Translations under genes and position numbers: made by a program | Part shown: one piece after another, positions 4,589-8,875 of the stretch | How positions within the stretch are numbered: the first letter of the stretch is position 1 | Layout: the number at the start of each line of letters is the position of its first letter | Assembly: GCA_002495185.1 (NCBI GenBank) | Contig: DAEB01000036.1 | Coordinates: forward strand, 25,566 to 34,440 | Length of the DNA stretch: 8,875 nucleotides | Direction of reading: 5' to 3' | Source of the DNA: Thermoplasmata archaeon UBA184 | GTDB taxonomy: Archaea > Thermoplasmatota > Thermoplasmata > Lutacidiplasmatales > UBA184 | The notes under the pieces: model-generated | Databases searched by the model: none | The model's input: only the letters and a program-made list of their open reading frames with translations | Told to the model about the DNA's origin: nothing

Positions 4589-5337
4589 CGCGGGGGAGGG
4601 GGCGACGGCGCGAGCGGCTCGAGGTAGTACGGGTGGACCGGGTGCCGAGGGAGGTACTCGGAGCGCCGCATCCCGGTGACGGCGTAGATCGTCTTCTCCG
4701 CGACCTTGCACGCATTGTCTGCGATCCGCTCGAAGTGCCGCCCCACGAGGAGGTCGTTTGCCAGATGGCGGGAGACCTCGGGGTGCTTCTCGAGGCACTC
4801 GTAGATCTCGTTGTTCACTTGGCGGTGCATCCGGTCGACGGTGTCGTCCCGGCGGAACAGGTCCCGGGCGAGCTCGGTTCGGTTCTCCTCGAGCGCATCG
4901 AGCGACTGCTGGACCATCGGCTCCACGACATCGTCCATCTGCTGGAGGAGCGACCGGACCTGGGGCAGCGCCTCCGCCGCGTCCGGCGGGAGGGTGATGC
5001 GGGCCATGTCAAATCCGAGCCGGCCCACGCGGTCGAGGTGCGTCGTGCTCTTGAGCAGGGCTACGGCCGTCCGCAGGTCCACGGCCGCGGGCTGGCGGAG
5101 GACCAGGAACGCGATCGTCGCATGCTCCATGTCCTCGTCAAACTTGTCGAGCTGCGGGCCGCGGTCGAGCACAAGCTGGGCCGCGGTGAGGTCGCCTGCG
5201 TCGTACGCGCGCCAGCCGTCGTGGACCATGGCGAGCGCCCAGTCGCCCATCTGGACCGCGCGGTCCTTGAGGTGCCGGACGAGGAGGTCGTATCCGCGCG
5301 GCGCGCCGGTGTCGGCGAGCGGGTCGCTCGCGCTCAT
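4582..5337 (-). CDS. phoU: PhoU-family phosphate uptake regulator
   Basis: The 251-residue, largely helical protein is built of two PhoU repeats. PhoU couples phosphate transport by PstSCAB to cellular control and acts at the inner face of the membrane. The second repeat holds the classical metal-binding motif [13 protein letters not shown] (202-214, Glu203 and Asp207). The first repeat has [14 protein letters not shown] (100-113), where the usual Glu/Asp pair is Asp102 and Arg106. The C-terminal 30 residues are Pro-rich (PSPPPPRK) and probably disordered. The ATG overlaps the pstB stop by 4 bp, and GGGGAGG within pstB serves as ribosome site, so translation is coupled. It is last in the pst operon, the usual place, and tRNA-Glu follows on the same strand. 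Confidence 0.92.
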   Translation of the reverse strand: MSASDPLADTGAPRGYDLLVRHLKDRAVQMGDWALAMVHDGWRAYDAGDLTAAQLVLDRGPQLDKFDEDMEHATIAFLVLRQPAAVDLRTAVALLKSTTHLDRVGRLGFDMARITLPPDAAEALPQVRSLLQQMDDVVEPMVQQSLDALEENRTELARDLFRRDDTVDRMHRQVNNEIYECLEKHPEVSRHLANDLLVGRHFERIADNACKVAEKTIYAVTGMRRSEYLPRHPVHPYYLEPLAPSPPPPRK

Positions 5338-6101
5338 CCGAACCTCCCCGTGATGTACGACTCCGTCAGCTTCTCTTTAGGTCGCTCGAAGAGGTCCTCA
5401 GTGGGTCCGAACTCGATCAGCTTCCCGAGATACATGAACGCGGTGAAGTCGGAGACCCGCGCCGCCTGCTGCATGTTGTGCGTCACGATGATCACGGTGT
5501 ACTCCGCCTTCAGTTGCGCGATGAGCTCCTCGATCTTCGACGTCGCGATCGGGTCGAGCGCAGAGCAGGGCTCGTCCATCAAAAGCACTTCCGGGTTGCC
5601 CGCGAGCGCCCGGGCGATGCACAGACGCTGTTGCTGACCCCCCGAGAGGGAGGTCGCGGCCGCATCCACGCGGTCCTTCACTTCGTCCCAGAGCGCTGCC
5701 TGCTTCAGCGCCCGCAGGACGGCCTGGTCCATCTTCTCACGGGACGGGCGCGTGTTGAACCGCAGGGGCGCCGAGACGTTGTTGTAGATCGACATCGTCG
5801 CGAACGGGTTCGGCTTTTGGAACACCATCCCGACCCTCCGGCGGACCGCCGTCGGGTCCATCCGGTAGAGGTCCTCGCCGTCCAGGAACACGCTCCCCTC
5901 GGCATGCGCATGCGGAGCGGTCTCGTGAAGTCGGTTGAGGCACCGGATGAGCGTCGACTTTCCGCACCCCGACGGGCCGATGATCGCCGTGACCTTCCGG
6001 TCCGCAAACTGAAGGTTGATGTCCTGAATCGCCCGGGACGGCCCGTAGAACGCGTTCAGGTCCTGGACTTCCATCTTCGCAGACTCGTTGACTAGTGCCA
6101 T
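5334..6101 (-). CDS. pstB: Phosphate ABC transporter ATP-binding protein PstB
   Basis: The 255-residue ATPase powers phosphate import through PstC-PstA. It shows Walker [10 protein letters not shown] (42-50), the Q-loop FQKPNPF (94-100), signature LSGGQQQR (152-159), Walker B EVLLMDEP (171-178) and the H-loop histidine in VTHNM (206-210). The NRLHE motif after Walker [10 protein letters not shown] and the C-terminal ITGRFG are diagnostic of PstB among ABC ATPases. Length is normal for the family. ATG6101 has GGGGAG upstream, partly within the end of pstA. An in-frame ATG at codon 10 ([11 protein letters not shown]) matches many family starts and is a possible alternative. It lies 6 nt after pstA and overlaps phoU by 4 bp. 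Confidence 0.97.
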   Translation of the reverse strand: MALVNESAKMEVQDLNAFYGPSRAIQDINLQFADRKVTAIIGPSGCGKSTLIRCLNRLHETAPHAHAEGSVFLDGEDLYRMDPTAVRRRVGMVFQKPNPFATMSIYNNVSAPLRFNTRPSREKMDQAVLRALKQAALWDEVKDRVDAAATSLSGGQQQRLCIARALAGNPEVLLMDEPCSALDPIATSKIEELIAQLKAEYTVIIVTHNMQQAARVSDFTAFMYLGKLIEFGPTEDLFERPKEKLTESYITGRFG

Positions 6102-6107
6102 GTTGTT

Positions 6108-6998
6108 TCACTCCCCGCGCATGCGCCGCGCCATCCAATCGAGCGTGAACCTCGAAAGAACGCTCAAGATGAGGATCAGCCCGAGGAGCAACAGCGCGCA
6201 GCCCCAGGCCAGATTGTACCAGTTCTGGTACGGGTTCGTCGCACCGTAGAAGATCCAGAGCGGAAGCGCGCACCCCTCGGCGGTGATTCCCTGAAGGGGG
6301 TGAGCGCACCCCTGGCCGAGCGTGAGCAAGAGAGGGGCTGCTTCGCCGGCGGACCGGGCGATCGCCAACAGGATTCCGGTGATGACCCCGGGGAGGGCCG
6401 AGACGAACGTGATGCGGACGGTCATCTTCCACCGCGAGATCCCGAGCGCCAGGGCAGCCTCCCGGACCGAGTGGGGCACGGTTCGCAAAGCCTCTTCGCA
6501 CGTCCGCGTCACGATGGGGACCATCAGCACCGCGAGCGCGATCGACGCGTCCAGGTAGCTGAACGCCTGGGTCGGGTCGTAGATGATGAAGAGCGAGAGC
6601 GCGAACGCCCCGGCGACAATGGACGGCACTCCCGAGAGCACATCGGCGACCATCCCGATGAGGCGCGCCGATCGCCGTTCGCCGCCATACTCGACCGCGA
6701 AGATCGCGGCGCCGATTCCGATCGGGACCGCCAGGAGCGACGAGAGACCTATCAGCACGAGCGAACCCTCGAGCGGGACCAGTACCCCTCCCTGGTGACA
6801 CGTGATCCCAGGTTCCGGCGTGCAGGGGTAGGGAATCTGTTGCGTGAAGAACGCCCCATTGATGACCGGAGCCCCGAGCAGGAACACCTCGTAGACCACG
6901 GCGACCAGGGGGACCATGATGACTACGATCGCGAGTCCCGACAGCACGGTCATTCCGTGGCTGAAGATTTTCCGGCGGCCGGCCAGGTCGAACTTCAT
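6108..6998 (-). CDS. pstA: Phosphate ABC transporter permease PstA
   Basis: This 296-residue membrane permease has about six hydrophobic segments (roughly 17-42, 78-103, 118-142, 150-166, 200-216 and 265-281). The cytoplasmic EAA loop that docks PstB is REAALALGISRWKMTVRI (179-196), followed by the conserved ARSAGEAAPLLLT (214-226). It pairs with PstC to form the phosphate channel. Two putative outside loops carry cysteine pairs, Cys59/Cys67 and Cys231/Cys243, which are not part of the usual PstA signature and might form disulphides. The ATG overlaps the pstC stop by 4 bp, so translation is probably coupled. Length is normal. Confidence 0.95.
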   Translation of the reverse strand: MKFDLAGRRKIFSHGMTVLSGLAIVVIMVPLVAVVYEVFLLGAPVINGAFFTQQIPYPCTPEPGITCHQGGVLVPLEGSLVLIGLSSLLAVPIGIGAAIFAVEYGGERRSARLIGMVADVLSGVPSIVAGAFALSLFIIYDPTQAFSYLDASIALAVLMVPIVTRTCEEALRTVPHSVREAALALGISRWKMTVRITFVSALPGVITGILLAIARSAGEAAPLLLTLGQGCAHPLQGITAEGCALPLWIFYGATNPYQNWYNLAWGCALLLLGLILILSVLSRFTLDWMARRMRGE

Positions 6999-7966
6999 TC
7001 CGCCGCTGCCCCCTGACCTGCCTGGAGTCGCGAGAGGATGAGCCGGGCGCCGACGTTGATGGCGAGAGCAATGGACAGCAGGATGAGACCGGCTTCAAAG
7101 AGCGCGGGGGCCTCGAGCGGCTGGAAGGCCTCGGTGAGTTCGTTCGCGATGAGGGCCGCGATGGTGGTGCCCGAGGAGAGGAGAGAGGAGGGAATGATCG
7201 GTCGGTTGCCGATGACGAGCAGGACCGCCATCGTCTCGCCGAGCGCGCGGCCTAGGCCGAGAACCGACCCTGCGATGATGCCGCTGCGAGCGTAAGGGAT
7301 GACGGCGCGGCGAGTCACTTCCCAGTCGGTGGCGCCGATAGCGATGGCCGCCTCCTTCTGGCTCCGAGGAACCGCCGCAAGGGAGTCACGGCTGACGGCC
7401 GTCACGGTGGGGATCGCCATCACCGACAGGACCAGGCTCGCGGTGAGGATGTCGAGCCCAATGGGGGTGGAGTTGAACAACCCGGTCCACCCGAGGTACG
7501 TGATGAGCTTGGGCTCCACGACGGTACGTTCGAGCGGTACGAGCACGATGAGCCCCCAGAATCCGTAGATGATGGAGGGGATCGCTGCGAGCAGCTCGAT
7601 CAGCTGCCCGACCGGCGCGCGAAGCCAGGTCGGGGCATGCTGGGTCAGGAAGATCGCAGCCCCAAGGCCGAGAGGGATTGCGATGAGAAGTGCGATCGCG
7701 CTCGTGATCAAGGTTCCGATGAGCGCGGGCAGGATACCGTACACATTGGTCTCGGGACCCCAGACCCGCCCCGTGAGGTAGGAGAACCCGAGCGTCGTGA
7801 TGGCGAGCCTCGATTGGTAGAGCAGGACGACGACCAGCGCCACCATGAGAGCGACAACGGCGATGGTCGCGAGGAGGAGGAGAATCAGGAAGGTGATGTC
7901 CCCCACCTTCGGGGCGCGATGAATTCGTTCGGGGTGAGAAGTTGGGAAGGGGTTGCCTGGGGTCAT
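6995..7966 (-). CDS. pstC: Phosphate ABC transporter permease PstC
   Basis: This 323-residue permease has a hydrophilic N-terminus of about 23 residues, then about six hydrophobic segments (roughly 24-50, 78-108, 121-146, 170-191, 228-254 and 286-311). The EAA loop is KEAAIAIGATDWEVTRRAV (204-222), followed by the conserved GRALGETMAVLLVIGN (239-254). The block IELLAAIPSIIYGFWGL (123-139) is typical of PstC. With PstA it forms the transmembrane path for phosphate. It follows pstS after 48 bp. The bases before the ATG (GGTAACGGAAGA) form only a weak ribosome site. Confidence 0.96.
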   Translation of the reverse strand: MTPGNPFPTSHPERIHRAPKVGDITFLILLLLATIAVVALMVALVVVLLYQSRLAITTLGFSYLTGRVWGPETNVYGILPALIGTLITSAIALLIAIPLGLGAAIFLTQHAPTWLRAPVGQLIELLAAIPSIIYGFWGLIVLVPLERTVVEPKLITYLGWTGLFNSTPIGLDILTASLVLSVMAIPTVTAVSRDSLAAVPRSQKEAAIAIGATDWEVTRRAVIPYARSGIIAGSVLGLGRALGETMAVLLVIGNRPIIPSSLLSSGTTIAALIANELTEAFQPLEAPALFEAGLILLSIALAINVGARLILSRLQAGQGAAAE

Positions 7967-8014
7967 TCTTCCGTTACCCAGACGGAGCCGGAGAAGCGCT
8001 GCCCGTCCTCGCCA

Positions 8015-8875
8015 CTAGCTCGGCGTACAGACGGAGAGCGTCGCTCCGTTGTACGTGATCGTCTTGATCGTGTTCTGGTCGTAGGTGACCGCGCTACTGG
8101 AGAGCGGGATGTAGTAGAGCGGGGCGGCGTACGACTGGCCGGTCGGACCGACAATCCACGAGAGGAAGTCGACCATGCTCTGCGCCTTCGCCTGGCTGTA
8201 CGACGAACCGTAGGCCACACCGAGGTCGGTGTAGACGAACAGATAGGTGAACGTCGCGACCGGATAGTCGTGTGCACCGGGCGCGTTCAGCACCGAGACG
8301 TTGAACCAGTCCCCAGTGGGAGACGGGAACACGACGTTCGAGTCCGTGATCGCCGACTCGATGTTCGTGACGTTCGCCACGATGAAGTTGCCGGCCGGGT
8401 TCTCGACGGCCCCGAAGGCGACCCCGTTCGTCAGCGCGTAGTTGATATCGACGTACCCGATCGAGTATTGTTCTTGCTGCACGGTTGTCGTAACGCCCGA
8501 GTTGCCCTTGGAGGCGACCCCGACGGGCCAGTTGATGGTCGTCGCGTGACCGTAGGTGTTCTTCCACGTCGCGTTCGAGAGCGATAGGAAGCTCGACCAG
8601 ACGAAGGTCGTACCGCTTCCATCGGACCGGTGCACGACGATGATGTTCTGGTTCGGAAGAGTGACACCCGGGTTGAGAGCCTGCAGAGCCGTGTTGTTCC
8701 AGTTCGTGTATCCGGCCGCGCCAAGGTAGATGCCGGCCAGCACCTGGCCACTGAACTTCAGGTGTCCCGAGACCCCCGGCAGGTTGTAGATGGGCACGGC
8801 CGCGCCCGCCGACTCGGGGATCGTAAGGACCCCGGGGGACGGAATTGCAGCGCGCTGTGCAGGGTTCAGGGGGGC
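8015..8875 (-). CDS. pstS: Phosphate-binding protein PstS (N-terminus outside window)
   Basis: The frame is open from the window edge to a TAG at 8015-8017, giving 286 visible residues. The signal sequence and first strands lie beyond the window. PstS captures phosphate outside the cell membrane and delivers it to PstC-PstA. Visible motifs are the AVPIYNLPGV segment (26-35), LKFSGQVLAGIYLG (39-52), TNWNNTALQALNPGV (57-71), and the phosphate-binding HRSDGSGTTF (82-91), with the SIGYVDINYA region further on. The C-terminus is normal (PLYYIPLSSSAV, then about 25 residues). GTG codons inside the visible part, such as 8797, are not the start because conserved sequence continues upstream of them. 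First gene of the pst operon; its promoter is not visible. Confidence 0.95.
   Translation of the reverse strand, partial: APLNPAQRAAIPSPGVLTIPESAGAAVPIYNLPGVSGHLKFSGQVLAGIYLGAAGYTNWNNTALQALNPGVTLPNQNIIVVHRSDGSGTTFVWSSFLSLSNATWKNTYGHATTINWPVGVASKGNSGVTTTVQQEQYSIGYVDINYALTNGVAFGAVENPAGNFIVANVTNIESAITDSNVVFPSPTGDWFNVSVLNAPGAHDYPVATFTYLFVYTDLGVAYGSSYSQAKAQSMVDFLSWIVGPTGQSYAAPLYYIPLSSSAVTYDQNTIKTITYNGATLSVCTPS

Noticed and set aside
4417..5637. 406-codon plus-strand frame opposite phoU and the end of pstB
   Set aside because: It runs through the tRNA-Glu gene and is antisense to phoU and pstB, which are unambiguous.
5737..7098. 453-codon minus-strand frame overlapping pstA and pstB
   Set aside because: It is a frame-shifted shadow. 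pstA and pstB in the adjacent frame carry all expected motifs, and this reading is Arg/Gly/Pro-rich without any.
7637..8587. 316-codon plus-strand frame opposite pstC and pstS
   Set aside because: It is antisense to conserved pst genes and dominated by Arg, Asp, Glu and Gly, typical of a complement-strand shadow.

Overview
The window looks archaeal. The strongest evidence is a tRNA-Glu gene (minus strand, 4402-4501) with a 25-nt intron at the canonical 37/38 position. The intron folds into a textbook archaeal bulge-helix-bulge, and the 3' CCA is not encoded. High GC, strong Shine-Dalgarno sites before some genes, possible leaderless starts at others, and an archaeal-style M50 membrane protease fit this. 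A Thermoplasmatota-like or other high-GC euryarchaeal lineage is my best guess, but it is inference.

Layout from left to right: the 5' end of an unknown leftward gene (1-113); a 321-bp divergent intergenic stretch; a rightward site-2-type (M50) membrane protease (435-1145); a small two-helix membrane protein (1279-1557); a convergent leftward gene of unknown function (1659-2087); and a short rightward membrane protein with an uncertain start (2278-2529). Next comes a degenerate copy of the 3' part of a tRNA-Glu gene (2637-2690), followed at once by a 24-bp inverted repeat. Then come two rightward genes, an HbpS/GlcG-like protein and a zinc alcohol dehydrogenase of the glutathione-independent formaldehyde dehydrogenase type. 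They are followed by the intact, oppositely oriented tRNA-Glu. The right half is one leftward high-affinity phosphate uptake operon, pstS-pstC-pstA-pstB-phoU, whose 5' end (the start of pstS) lies outside the window.

The pst genes form a complete uptake and control unit. PstS captures phosphate outside the membrane, PstC and PstA form the channel, PstB drives it with ATP, and PhoU modulates it. The 4-bp overlaps at pstC/pstA and pstB/phoU point to translational coupling.

The most interesting structure is the roughly 1.8-kb two-gene segment bounded by direct repeats of the tRNA-Glu 3' part. The intact tRNA is at one end and a decayed 3' fragment in the same orientation is at the other. This is the arrangement left by integration at a tRNA gene, although no integrase is present. 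A second oddity is that the tRNA-Glu appears to have C rather than U at position 33, just before the anticodon.
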